In this document: positions 12,291 through 22,997 of the stretch, in pieces
Layout of the letters: the number at the start of each line of letters is the position of its first letter
Position numbering within the stretch: position 1 is the stretch's first letter
DNA from: Coffea arabica
Taxonomy: Eukaryota; Streptophyta; Magnoliopsida; Gentianales; Rubiaceae
Direction of reading: 5' to 3'
Length of the DNA stretch: 64,000 nt
Assembly (NCBI RefSeq): GCF_036785885.1
Contig: NC_092322.1
Span: 38,213,994-38,277,993, forward strand
Program-made: the position numbers and the translations under genes
The notes under the pieces: generated by a model
The model's input: only the letters and a program-made list of their open reading frames with translations
What the model was told of the DNA's origin: nothing
Database searches by the model: none

Positions 12291-14237
12291 CAGGTGGTTA
12301 AACACAATTACAAACTCTGCTCATCCCAAAATTAACGAATTAAGGCTGCAAATTCCCAGCTCAAGCTCTCGGCAGTACCAATTTTTTTTCAAACCAATTT
12401 CTGGTAACTTAATCCTTTATCCAAACATACAACTCTCACATGCATGCCTCTAAACAGCCTCATCTACCCATAATCAACTAGTTCAAGTCCAGATATTACC
12501 TCAACCTGGAGTTCACACACACGGCTGGCAGCAGAAATAATTTTCCTCCCTTCAACAGCCCAGAAATGGCAGACCGCTATCTCTCTCTCTCTCTCCCTTG
12601 CTCTGGCTTGCGGCTGGATGAAGGAAATTTGGTCTCAAGCTCTTCACCAGCTCACGGATGGAAGGCAGAATGGATCGCAAGTCACTCTCTTCCCTCTCTA
12701 AGTTACGGACAGAAAGAAAAGAAACAAGAAGCTCGGCTCCCTCTTGCTCACTCTTGTCGATGGAACCGAGGCTACAGCTCTCACTCCCTCTTGCTCTCGG
12801 TCTAAGGCAGAGGAAGAGGTGAGGTGTAGTTATGGTGAGGGAGAGTAGAGGCTGCGGTGAAGTTTTGCAGAGAAAATGAGATAGTGAAGGGCGGTATCTC
12901 GGTATTAAGAAGGAAGGAAATGGTTTGCGGTTTGGTTGTGCAGAGAAGGAATTGGAATTGTGGTTTTAGATGTGAAATAGAGAGGATGGTATTGTGGTGC
13001 CGTGGTTTAAGATAAAGGATTGCGTGTGTACGAGTAGGTTGCGTATCGAATTGGTGATAGTTGCAGTGATTTAACTTGCGGTCAGAGGATTTGTTTGGTT
13101 TGCATGGAAATGTAAGGGCATTTTAGACTTTTCACTTTGCTCCCTAACCTCAACTTAATTTCTCAATTCTAACTTAATTCTAAAAATTATCCCCAAGCGT
13201 GATTTGAACGCCTAATCATCCACTAGTATACCTAAACCATTTTTATCGAATATTATCGATTAAACTTTAAACATTAAGGTGCCTAGTAATTCCTATATTA
13301 TTTAGCGATTAAATTAGTTATTAGAATTTCCAATTATTATTTCTCAAGAAGTAAAGTTAGTCTAACTCGAAATTTATCGATTTAGTATAATAAAGTCAAG
13401 TGAAATAATAATTTAATACAAGTGTGTCAGTTTGCACATAAAAATTATTTTTACGCATTTATTGTGAAAACAAAGAAGGATAAGACTATAATTATCGTAA
13501 TTTTCACGCCTTAAGTATGTTTAGTATATTAGTATCATGTTTATCTAAAATTCATTGGTTTTCATCTTAACGCGAGAATTCCTATTAACATTTAACATTA
13601 TTACCTAATTATTTTAAACTATTAAAATCAAGTTTGACCTTAATATAAAAATTTGACGTTCTTAATATTCGTTTATCTATTTATATCAACATTTATTAAC
13701 TTAATCATTATTAACGCTTAAGATTAGCTATCGGAATTCAAAGAGGTTTAATTGTTAAATCAATGAAATAATTTACCTTCGAAATATGAATTTAATGAAA
13801 CAAAACTAGAAATTTAATAGTTTAGCACAATTCTTTTATTTTGCACATAAAATTTATTGGTTTTGGTCTTAACGTGAAATTTCTTATTAGTATTTAACGT
13901 TATTCACTAATTAGGTTTAATTATTGGAATTCAAGGAATTTTATATAATTAATCTACTCAGGTAGCATTAATTTTTAACATAAAGAAAACTAAGTATTTT
14001 AGCATTTTATTTTAAGGCGATAAATTATTCTAACTCCAGATGTATTAATTTAGTCTAGCAAAGTCAAGAAAATTCATATCTTGGGAAAATTATATTATTT
14101 CTCACATAAAATTGTTTTTACGGACTTATTTGCAGACAAGGGAAATTAATGCTAAAATTTATTAAAAAGTTAAAAGAAATGCAAATGAAATACAAAATGA
14201 TATTTATATATATATTTTTCAGGGTTCTCACACCTCT

Positions 14238-14729
14238 AAGATCCTGACCACATAAGTTGGCTAGATTCGAATTTGATACAAGTCATTCGGTAATATATTT
14301 TATATTACAACTTTTGGATTTTTGACGCCGAATTGAAATAGTATGTTTTGTTAAACTTCTGGATGTAGAAGAGGAAATTAGAACATGTTAATGGATTTAT
14401 TTTAAGTCGAATCGATGGATTTAAAGTTAAATCTAATCTTGTAGTCTATATTTACAATATATGCATGTCGAGGTTAGGAAAATAACAGATAATGCTGTCA
14501 AGTGGCCTTTGGATATAGCCAAAAAAATCTTATTGTGTTGTTGATGAAAATAGCATACGTATATGAACATAGATCTTGATAGCTATATGGATGTGGAGCC
14601 CAAAAATTGATTAAATATTCTTCCAAATCGCATGTCAATCAACTCTCTTTTGCAATTCTTAGGCGGCTCATAGTTGTTAGGGTTTTAAAATTTGCCTTGA
14701 TTATCGCTTTATATTTTTAATCAAAATAG
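14238..14729. other. AT-rich DNA, no gene seen
   Basis: Continues the sequence interrupted by LTR Y: ...GGTTGGTA CCTCT resumes as CCTCT AAGATCCTG. I recognise neither coding sequence nor repeat ends. Confidence 0.5.
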
Positions 14730-14780
14730 TGATCCTGCCAATAATTGTAAAAGAAGGGCAACGGTACTTCCCTGAAGTCG

Positions 14781-16063
14781 TCAAAACAGGGATGGATCGG
14801 GCGCGAACTGAGGAGCAATTCCCGCCAGATTTTGTGCCATGCTATGTAAGTTGATGCCAATGTGGGTTACGCGAGTCTCCAGTCTCTCAACGGTATTGCG
14901 AAGTTGGGTCCACTCCTCGGCCGTTGGGGTGGGATGGGGTGGAGCGGAGGATGATGGGTCAGGATCGCCGCCCTCAGTGGAAGCTCGGGCAAAAGATGAC
15001 CGAGGGGGAGGGCGTAGCGGACCCGGGGGAACTACCTCCCAACCATTGTCGCCCTCCCGAACTAAACCCATTTTCTCTAAGCACGGGATATCCAAAGGCT
15101 CCATTTGACAGGCTATATACAAGTTATGGTTAGAAATATCAAGTACATGCAAACTAATAGCCAAGTGAGTAATGTAAGACCCAAGAATCAAGGGGCGCTT
15201 CTTTTTAGGCAAAATGGACTTGAACTGAGACGCGAGCCAACATCCAAGGTTAACCTTAATATTGTTATGCATGCACCATATAAAGAAAAATTCGGGTTTA
15301 GATAGAATGCCCGAACTATCTCGCCTACCCGAGAAACTATAGGATAAAAAGCGGTGGATATAGCGAGAAGCCGGGTCCTTCAGATAAGAACCCTTAGATA
15401 GACGAGGGTCATAGTTATCCCTGTCTACAGACATCTCATCCCAAATATGGCGATAGCGGGAGAAAAAAAACTGGACATAGTCACAGGCACTCTCGGCATA
15501 CTCCCGAGACTCGCATAGATAGGATCAATAAAATCCAGGGCCAGGTTGAAATCGGTTATGGAATAGTGGAACTCCTGACCCATTAAACGAAAGCGGATGA
15601 CATTAGGGGTAGAAACTGTGTAACCCGTGGGGAGGTCGAACTCAAATGTGGCATAGAACTCCCTAACTAACTCAACAAAGGCCGCGAGGACAGTAATACG
15701 AGAATAGGGGAGCCACCCAATGGCCTCAATCAAATCGTCAAAACCAACGCGAATATTTAGGAGGCCCAAGGTGGCGGCGTCCCGATAACGACATGGGATA
15801 ATCCGCCGTTCACAAACCGCAGCATATCGCCGCTTGTCGGCGAACCTGGTGAAGTCCAATTAACCCCCAAAATGTATAGGGTCAGAGATATGGACGCCTC
15901 TTTGCCTCCCAAGACGAGCCCTCCTCCCAGAGGAGGAAGGGTCGTGCGAGGGGTCAGAGGCGGGAATGGAGTGCTGGGGTGGAAGGGGCTGTGGGGTCCT
16001 AAGGGTCCTAGACCTAGAAGAGGAAGACCGTGATTTGACCATGGTAGCTAGCAGGTGACCCAA
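14781..16063 (-). pseudogene. ATHILA-ORF-like protein, broken
   Basis: Three frames join into one protein related to that of 21594-22610. The first (16063-15860) begins MVKSRSSSSRSRTLRTPQPL, a basic Ser/Arg-rich N-terminus. An in-frame TAA at 15860 separates it from 15859-15425, which holds FVELVREFYATFEFDLPTGY and RFRLMGQEFHYSITDFNLAL. A frameshift near 15430 leads into 15434-14781 with GILSKPEFFFIWCMHNNIKV and VNLGCWLASQF. The C-terminus has a Pro-rich linker and a short heptad-like stretch (WTQLRNTVERLETRV). It resembles the ORF of unknown function that Athila elements encode (ATHILA ORF-1 / putative plant transposon protein family). No function can be stated. Confidence 0.8.
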
Positions 16064-17290
16064 TCAATAGAAAGCACAATTCAAGCACCCACAGGTTATA
16101 AAAATTACCTCAATAAAAACAGCAAATGCAACCAACAAGCACTGAAAGTCCAATTTAGTCAAAAGCATAAACAACGCAGCCCAACCACAATAAGCAATGG
16201 AAGTGCCACAGTAGGCTTCTAATATACGAATAGATGCAGAGATTACCCAAAAATGTAGTAAATGGACTCAAGTGTTATAAAAAAAACAACTCCAACAAAG
16301 CAGTGACCACAATAGCCGTCCAAATCAACTAACAAATGTAGAATGTAGTCACCCACAATACCAAAACAAAGCCCCCAACAATGCAATAAGACACATTAGC
16401 ACCCAAAATCTAAAAAATTGCCGCCAATTGGACAGCTAATGGCACAGGCAACCAACCAAAAGGCCTAGCACAGCAGATCAGAATTTGAGCAACAATGTAA
16501 CCACAAGAACTCAAACTTTAAAACAATCAAGTATCCTCAAATAGAAGCAACAACGATAGTCAAAAGATCTCAACCAGTACTACTGGTGAGTCACAGGGAA
16601 AAATTAAAGCAAACGGCCAACAATTCAATAAATAGCAGAAAATATCCCTACTATGGCAGCAATTAAACCCAACTCTGTCCGAAATTTATCCTAGAAAATG
16701 CCCAAATTATCACTTCATTTAACCATCAAGAAATCCAACCACTAATTTTAGAGAGTGAAACTAATTGGGGTAGAATTTACAATACCTCCACCTGTCTAAA
16801 TTGGATAGGTGGTGACTTAGAGGAGGCGGCTGCGAAGAGGTAGGAGAAAGAGGTGCTGAGGTAGGGAGGCACGGCCGTGGGCTGTGGGTAAAGTGGAGAG
16901 AGGGAGGGAGAAAAGCGCGGCCTGCGGCTGTCGAGCCTGGTGGTGTGCGCAAGACAGCAGAGGAAGGGAGAGCTGGTGGAAGTCGCACGATCTGGTGGCG
17001 GACGAGCAAACTCGCGGCAGCTCCTGGCGGCGCGCGAGGGACAGAGGAAAGCTGGGGTGGACGGCGGCGTGAGTGGGCTGGAGTTGCGCGTGCACGAGGT
17101 GGAAGACAGCAGGGACGGCGTGAGCTGGTGGCGCGGCTGCCGAAGTGCGGCGGGCACGCAGGCGGCGCGACAGGCAGCGACGCGCGGGGCTGCTGTGATG
17201 GTGGTTGTAGAGCTTGAGCAGGCGGCGGCGCGTAGCTCAGCGGAGAGAGGCGCGCAAGTTGGTGGCGGTGAGCTGAAGTGCAGCTCGTTC
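16064..17290 (-). other. Non-coding spacer of element Z
   Basis: Between the tandem repeats and the ORF of element Z. 16777-17340 is GC-rich with overlapping Ala/Gly/Arg- or Pro/Ser-rich frames on both strands, typical of composition-driven open frames. 16064-16776 is A-rich without frames. No domain seen. Confidence 0.55.
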
Positions 17291-17339
17291 GCTAAGTGGA
17301 GAGAGAGCAGAGGGGGAGCTGGGTGGATAGGCGGCGGCG

Positions 17340-17495
17340 GTTGAAGAAGAAAAGAAAAGGGGAAAGAGGGAAAGCAGCGGGGAAGAAGGAAGAAAGAAGA
17401 GAAAGAAAGAAAGAAAGAAGAAAAGAAGGAAAGAAAGAAAAAGAAAAGAAGAAAAAGAAAAGGAAATTTTTTTTATTTATTTTTATTATTTCTTT

Positions 17496-17527
<32 letters not shown>

Positions 17528-17545
17528 TTTTTTTTTAAAGGCTTA
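17340..17545. repeat. GA-rich tract and AT microsatellite
   Basis: A GAAAG/AAGAAA-rich run (17340-17465) passes into TTATTATTATT and an (AT)n run (17510-17527). On the minus strand it is the pyrimidine-rich tract that follows the tandem repeats, as at 3570-3660 in element A. Confidence 0.85.
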
Positions 17546-17644
17546 GAAAGAAAAATAATCTATTCTTTTCCTTTTAATGAAAGTAGTAAAAATAATAATA
17601 ATAAATTTTTTCTCTTTTTTTTTTTGAATTCATGTTTTCGGTCG

Positions 17645-17790
17645 TCAAACACCGCGTGGGCATGCCAAGATTACAAAACATCCACTGAGCTCAGAAGACA
17701 CAAACACCGCGTGGGCACGCCAAAATCGGTTTTCGTCCTCTGATCTCAGGAGACATAAACAACGCGTGGGCACGCCAAGATTTCACTTCC
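17645..17790 (-). repeat. 55-bp tandem repeat, 3 units
   Basis: CGCGTGGGCAxGCCAA recurs with its ACCGCG/AACGCG start at 17651, 17706 and 17761, an exact 55-bp period, with CTGAGCTCAGAAGACA-like spacers. It occupies the same place in element Z as the 75-bp repeats do in element A, but the unit differs. Confidence 0.85.
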
Positions 17791-17886
17791 TGATTGCAGT
17801 GAAGGAAATATTAATACTGATACTACCCAACGAGGAAACGATAAAATGAAAGAAATAAACAACTAAAAACAATAAAATCAATATTC

Positions 17887-17938
17887 GGGTTGCCTCCCAA
17901 AAGAGCGCCTTTCTTTAGTGTCTTTGGCTAGACATAGC
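17887..17938 (-). other. Conserved post-integrase box (GGGAGGCAACCC)
   Basis: Minus strand reads AAGGCGCTCTTTTGGGAGGC then AACCCG directly after the end of the integrase frame. It is the counterpart of 2934-2950. Confidence 0.75.
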
Positions 17939-17939
17939 A

Positions 17940-18085
17940 TATAATTTGCTTAATCCAAGCAAATTGGGTCCTCCAAATGCATTGTCTCTACCCATTTAAC
18001 TGGAGCCCTATCATAATATGGCTTGAGACGATGACCATTCACCACAAATTTCTTCTCCGTCTTTAGACTCTGGACACTGCACCAT
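17940..18085 (-). pseudogene. Integrase C-terminus of element Z
   Basis: The minus strand encodes VNGHRLKPYYDRAPVKWVET followed by MHLEDPICLD and a stop. This is the C-terminal tail of a gypsy integrase, comparable to 2780-2890 on the plus strand. The rest of pol is missing: sequence beyond 18085 is unrelated AT-rich DNA. Confidence 0.8.
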
Positions 18086-19105
18086 AATCAAAGACATTAG
18101 TAAAACATGCAAGATTTAATCGCTAGATATTTGATTTAAATTTTTTTCTTTTCCTTTTCAACTACCAAACAAATAACATGCACTTCATAAAAATAACTTA
18201 TATAATTTTTTTAAATAACATTGCGTTATGGAATTTCTAAAATTACAGTTGAAATTGTAACAGATATTAATGACTATTAATTATTAGATTCTTATAACTA
18301 ATATTCATCGGTGTCAACAAATAAATACGATTCATTAATAACAAAGGAAAATTAGAATTTGATAAAAAAAAATTTATTTGATAAAAAAGGAAAAAAAAGT
18401 TAGTATTTTATTCATAAAATATAGTCAACACCTTACATGTTAACAATTTCATTCTATTTTTACATTGATCTATGAAATAGAAAGAACTATGCATGTGTAC
18501 TTTTTCCACCATTTAAATGTATTATAATAAAATAACGTATTTCCAACCTTACAATTACCAATTTTTTTTAATATAAAAGAAATATGCATGTATAGTAAAT
18601 TATATTAAAAAGATTATTGTGAATATGATTTTTTTTAGAGCACATATTTGATGACTTTAGGCACGTGCAAGTTTTGAAATAAAAAAAAATTATTCCTCTG
18701 CCAATTACAGATTTTTAAATAAAATTTCTCTAACATTTCTCCGAAATATAAGATGTTAGTAGAGATTTTAAAATAAGATTTTACTACCGACAGCATTTTA
18801 GTAAAGGCAAATTCTACAAAACAAACAACATTTACATTTAATTTTATATTTTTTTGGAGCTCGTAAATTTCATTTTACATTTTTTTTCTAGCAAGTTTGA
18901 ATTTAATTTTCTGAAAGTCATACTTATAAATGCGAAATCTAACAAAAAAATTAAATACAATTTTTGGAGGTCAAATTTATCAAATGCGAGCTATTTGAAA
19001 ATTTTAAAAAAAAACATTTAGGAGCTCGTATTTAGCTCTTACTATTTTCTGGAAAAAATTCTCTAGTCCCAAAAAAAAAAGCAAAAAAAATTAAATTATA
19101 CTTAG
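18086..19105. other. AT-rich DNA, no gene seen
   Basis: No coding frame. Scattered GAGCTCG, GGAGCTCGTA and ATGCGAGCT words (for example near 18858, 18988 and 19020) suggest decayed units of the palindromic repeat that becomes clear from 19120. Confidence 0.45.
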
Positions 19106-19115
19106 TGTGGGAGCT

Positions 19116-19351
19116 CTATTGAGCTCGCATTCGCGGAATGCGAGCTCTATTGACCTCCGAAAAAAAAAAATTTTAAGGAATGCGAACGCGAATGCGAGAT
19201 CTTTAAACATTTTGTTTCAATACAAAAAAATCTCTGCCTCCGAAAAAAAAATAAGCACAAAAATTTTACTTATACTTTCTGGGCTCTATTGAGCTCGCAT
19301 TTCAGAAATGCGAGCTCTGTTGAGCTCGCATTCCGCGAATGCGAAGACCCC
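19116..19351. repeat. Palindromic GAGCTCGCATTC cluster (right)
   Basis: Near-perfect palindromes with arms GAGCTCGCATTC / GAATGCGAGCTC occur at 19130-19153, 19290-19317 (centre TCAG) and 19322-19345, with a degraded one at 19178-19200. The last unit plus GACCCC (19322-19351) is the inverse of 6612-6641 with one mismatch. Confidence 0.75.
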
Positions 19352-21438
19352 CCGACGGATTCCCTCACCAAAATTATCCCTTTTATAGAATTTTTTTAAA
19401 ATTCACCACAAAATTGAAAATTTCTCTCGCTGTTTCTGGGTTCATCCGAAACAAGCTTGGAATCTTATGCAGCAATTTTAACAACAAATCCAATCTCAAG
19501 TCCTTGTCAAATTCCCAAACCCATCATCAAGATATGATGCTAAACACATAAAAGGAAAAATCTGAGCTGAGGAACTTGCAAGAACCCAGGTTCGTTCATT
19601 GGTTTCAAGTTCTGGGTTTTCATGTCAAAATCAAACAAGCACCAAACTCTCAAGCCAAAACAACAATCAAACCCAAATCTTGTACTTTGCCCTCCTAAGA
19701 ATTCTCAGACCCAAATTACACACACAAACAGGAACCAAAAATGCAACCTTTAGTTCATCAGATTACATATGTGGGAAACACTATCTGTTCATGGCCTCTC
19801 GATTGAATTCTTAGTTCAGATTCACATTAAATGAACAAAGGGCCGGCACCAAGCCTATCAATAGCACCACAACATCCCCAAACATACCCACAGTCATCGT
19901 CATCAGGCATGAGCAACAACTAAAAACTTAGAAAAGGAAGAAAATCATGCATCAGTGACTCAAATCTCTATGAAAGTTGTATTAAACCAACATTGAGAGG
20001 AATCCATGATTACCTGAGAGCACTAAAGCCGCTAGATGATCGTGAAATGCCCCAAGAAACGAGCGGTTCTGGAAGACGCAACCCACGAACTGTTTTTGCA
20101 AAAAATTTTCAGCCTGATGAAGGCGCTAATTTGGGCCGAGATTTCACTTTCTTAGAGCCGTTTTCTCCCGGGGCTTTGTGAACAAAATTTCTCCTAATAC
20201 CTCCCAAGAAGGTGCAGAACCCACGAAATCACTCAAAAACTAGAAATCAGAATCAGAAGTCAATCTGGAAGGGGGCTGGTCTGCCAGCCTGGTACCAGAT
20301 TTTCTGCAACTTTTCCTTCTTCCTTTTTCTCCAGCCAGGCCGAAGCTCCTTCCTTCCTCTTGTTTTCTTTTTTTTTTTTTCAGATTTCCCCCAAGCTCTC
20401 TTTTTTCTCTCTTGGTAGCAGCCCCCCTTTCTTTTTCTTCCCTGGTTTTTCTCCTGCCCAGCCCGTAGCCTTTCCAAGCTTTTTCTCTCCCTCCAGCTCT
20501 CTTTCTTTCTTTGCTGTTGCTTCCTTATCCCAGAAACCCTCCTTGTTCAGCTGTTCCCCCCTCTTTTTTTTTTTTTTTTTGGATTTCTCCCCATGAAACC
20601 CTTTTTCTTTTCCTCTCTTAAAACCTTTGTTGCCCGAAGCCCTTTCTGGTTTTCTTTGCTCCTCCCCCGCGCAGCCTTCCCTTCCTTGTTTCCTCTCTAC
20701 TGCCCGAAAGCTCTCTAGCTTTCCTTCTTGCCTTTGCCCGTAACTTTTCTTTTCCCTCAATCTCCTATCTCTTCTTGGTTTCTCTTTCTGGTTTCCTACC
20801 CTTTCTCCTCCAGCCCGTCACCCTCAGCTCTCTCTCTCGCTTGACTTTTTCTTTCTTTCCTCCGACCCTTTCTTTTTCTTTTCTTGTTTCTCCTTCTTGC
20901 TCTTGCCTTGTTGCCCATGGCCTATCCCTTTGCCAGATTTCCCTCTTTTTTCCAGAATTTTCCTAAGCCTCCAAGTGTCTTGCCACCTACCCCGCTTTGC
21001 ATGTGTTGTCAACCAAGAATGAGGACATTTGTCCTATTTGCATGCACTCCACTTGTCTAATATGCCCCTAATACACTTGTTTAATGATCCTCTAATACAC
21101 TTATCTTTTTATTTTCATTTATTTATTATATATTTTCCAAAAACAATTTAGGTAAACAAAATAAATGTTAATTCCTAATTGCAAATGCATTGCACAATTT
21201 TCATTTATCTTAAAAAAAATTGAGTCTAAAAGGATTAAAGACAAATTTTGAATTTTTTGTGAGAATTTTTTTCTTTTTTTTAGAAATTTAATACAAACAT
21301 ACCTTAAAAATAAAAATAATAAACCTAATTTATAAAAATAAAGAAAAATGAACATTAACTATCAATCAAAAAAATTAAATAAAATAAACAAGAATAAAGC
21401 TAATATTGAATAAAATAAATGAAATTTTAGTGTCTACA
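19352..21438. mobile_element. LTR of nested gypsy element X, 3' part
   Basis: Runs to TGTCTACA at 21438, immediately followed by the GGGAG duplication. Contains a long CT-rich leader-like tract (20280-20960) with frameless Ser/Phe/Pro-rich open stretches, then AT-rich DNA. No protein domain. Assigned to X because it supplies its 3' terminus; the left limit is approximate. Confidence 0.65.
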
Positions 21439-21443
21439 GGGAG
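21439..21443. repeat. Target-site duplication GGGAG (right)
   Basis: Matches 4306-4310. Element A resumes here: its ORF begins 150 bp downstream. Confidence 0.85.
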
Positions 21444-21593
21444 TAATCTTCCTATTGACTGTGTGTTGCGATTTTGGTTGGATAAATTGTGCAATAATTT
21501 GTGCTTATTGAGTTGATTGTTGCATTGGACGTAGTTACAACCTCTAGATTACTTGCTTCATATATTTGGTGAAAATTCTGTTTCTCTTGGTGA

Positions 21594-22610
21594 TTGTGCA
21601 TGGTAGACACTATGGTTAAACAAATATCCACTTCTAAATCTCGAACCCTTAGACCTCATCCCTCTACACCCCAACCTACCATTCCTGTGAATGAACCTAC
21701 CAACCAACCTTTCTCTTCAGGTGTACGAAAATGCCTCGGTAGGGGTAAAGGAGTCCACGTGGCTATACCCACACACTTTGAAGGTCATTTAAACTTCAGT
21801 AAGGCTACCGATAAGCAGCGATATACTATGTGTTGTTAGCGGCGAATTATCCCCTGCAAAAGTAATGAGAAGCTTACCATGGATGTACTGCGTATAAGGG
21901 AAGAGGTTGAACGGATGTTTACCGCCATTGGTTGGCGATCTTATCTTGATATTTTTTGCCCCACCTTTGTAGAACTGGTTAAAGAGTTTTACTCTACTTT
22001 TGAGTTTGACCTGCCTACAGGGTATACTGTAGATACCCCAAATGTGATTCACTTTCGACTAATGGGTCAAGAGTTCCATTTCTCCATTACTCAATTCAAT
22101 TTGGCATTTGAATTCATTACTCGGGAATATGCTGAGACTAGGGAGTACACTGAGAGTGGTTGTGACTACAAAGAATCATTTTATTCTCACTACCCCGATA
22201 TTTGGAAGGAAATGTCTGTTGAAAGCGACCGTTATAACCCTTCTAGATCCAGGAGTTCTTATCTTAAGGAACCCAGTTCCCGATATATTCAGCGCTTCTT
22301 AGCTTACAGTTACTCGGGTCGCAAGGATAGTTCCGGTATACTTTCGCGCCCTGAGTTCTTCTTTATCTGGTGTATGAAGAACAATATTAAGGTAAATTTG
22401 GGGTGTTGGTTGGCATCTCAATTTAAGGCAATTTTAGCCAAGAAAAACAAACCCTTGATACTCAGGTCGTATATCACACGCCTGGCAATCCAGTTAGGGG
22501 TTCTTAATCTCCAAAACCACAATCTCCATTTGGCCTTTGACATGAAATTTCTGGATGACGATTGTCTATTAAAAATGGGAGTTATAAAGCGGGTTGATGA
22601 TACCCTCTGA
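21594..22610 (+). pseudogene. ATHILA-ORF-like protein, one nonsense codon
   Basis: One frame from 21594 to 22610 is interrupted only by a TAG at 21837-21839, where the minus-strand relative at 15859 reads on (CERRIIPC). The N-terminus is basic and Ser/Pro-rich (SKSRTLRPHPSTP). The core contains FVELVKEFYSTFEFDLPTGY, HFRLMGQEFHFSITQFNLAF, SGILSRPEFFFIWCMKNNIK and VNLGCWLASQF. Family knowledge: Athila elements encode such an ORF of unknown role. Here it lies downstream of integrase in two independent elements, the place where some Athila relatives have an env-like gene. I see no signal peptide or membrane segment. The ORF decays after 22610 but related sequence runs to about 22965. Confidence 0.82.
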
Positions 22611-22967
22611 TTTACACTCCCGGGACTCATTCGAACACCAGGTCACCGCCTCTCTACACGAGCAGGTCCTCTTCAGCTCCTGGATCTACTAATGACACTG
22701 TCGGACCTTCCTCTTCTGTACCTCCTCCACTGCTGGCCTCCGATTCTGAGTGGCAATACCTGCGAGAATAGGTTCATCATATGGACGAGCGGGTAATGAA
22801 TATTGCTGATCAGGTGGCCCAGATGTCTCAGAATTTGGCCGCCTACTTCCACCATGTTGGCTTCACTCTGCCGTTCCCACCTATTCCACAGTCGGTTGGG
22901 ACCCTCCACTACGTATTCGGGGAAGTTTCATTGTCCTATTTGCTTTATTTGCTTTATGACCTCCATT

Positions 22968-22997
22968 GAGGACAATGTTGGATTTAGGTGTGGGGGA
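22968..22997 (+). other. Polypurine-like box 1
   Basis: TTGAGGACAATGTTGG followed by TTTAGGTGTGGGGGA just after the ORF. The same two-part phrase recurs at 23926-23962 beside the 3' LTR, so the element has two purine-rich boxes about 960 bp apart. Confidence 0.65.

Larger units (their letters stand above)
8676..14232. mobile_element. 5.56-kb solo LTR Y
   Basis: Begins TGTGACGACCCC and ends GGTTCTCACA, flanked by CCTCT on both sides (8671-8675 and 14233-14237). Ends TG..CA, a 5-bp duplication and no primer site, gag or pol frame in 5557 bp point to a solo LTR of a large gypsy element, perhaps of the chromovirus Del/Tekay type (inferred from the end sequence). A non-coding large-LTR element is the alternative. 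Short frames at 9544-9852, 12073-12261 and 12566-12805 have no domain. Internal repeats are listed separately. Confidence 0.85.
14730..18085 (-). mobile_element. Athila-like element Z, fragment
   Basis: Read on the minus strand this fragment has the integrase C-terminus (18085-17940), the GGGAGGCAACCC box (17903-17887), a three-unit tandem repeat (17790-17645), a pyrimidine-rich tract (17540-17290), non-coding DNA and an ATHILA-ORF-like gene (16063-14781). Element A has the same order on the plus strand. Both ends are cut: there is no upstream pol and no 3' LTR. No target duplication could be assigned. It probably inserted, or was carried, as part of the nest in 4311-21438. Confidence 0.8.

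Noticed and set aside
16777-17344. Long Ala/Gly/Arg- and Pro/Ser-rich frames on both strands
   Set aside because: GC-rich spacer between tandem repeats and ORF of element Z; no conserved motif.
17645-17790. CRISPR-like array
   Set aside because: Only three units, spacers are themselves related, plant nuclear context; it is an ordinary tandem repeat.
20253-20966. Phe/Ser/Pro-rich and Lys/Glu-rich frames
   Set aside because: CT-rich tract read on either strand; typical low-complexity open frames.
4311-21438. A complete LTR retrotransposon with two LTRs
   Set aside because: Only one LTR start and one LTR end are seen; no primer site or pol belonging to it in the same orientation.
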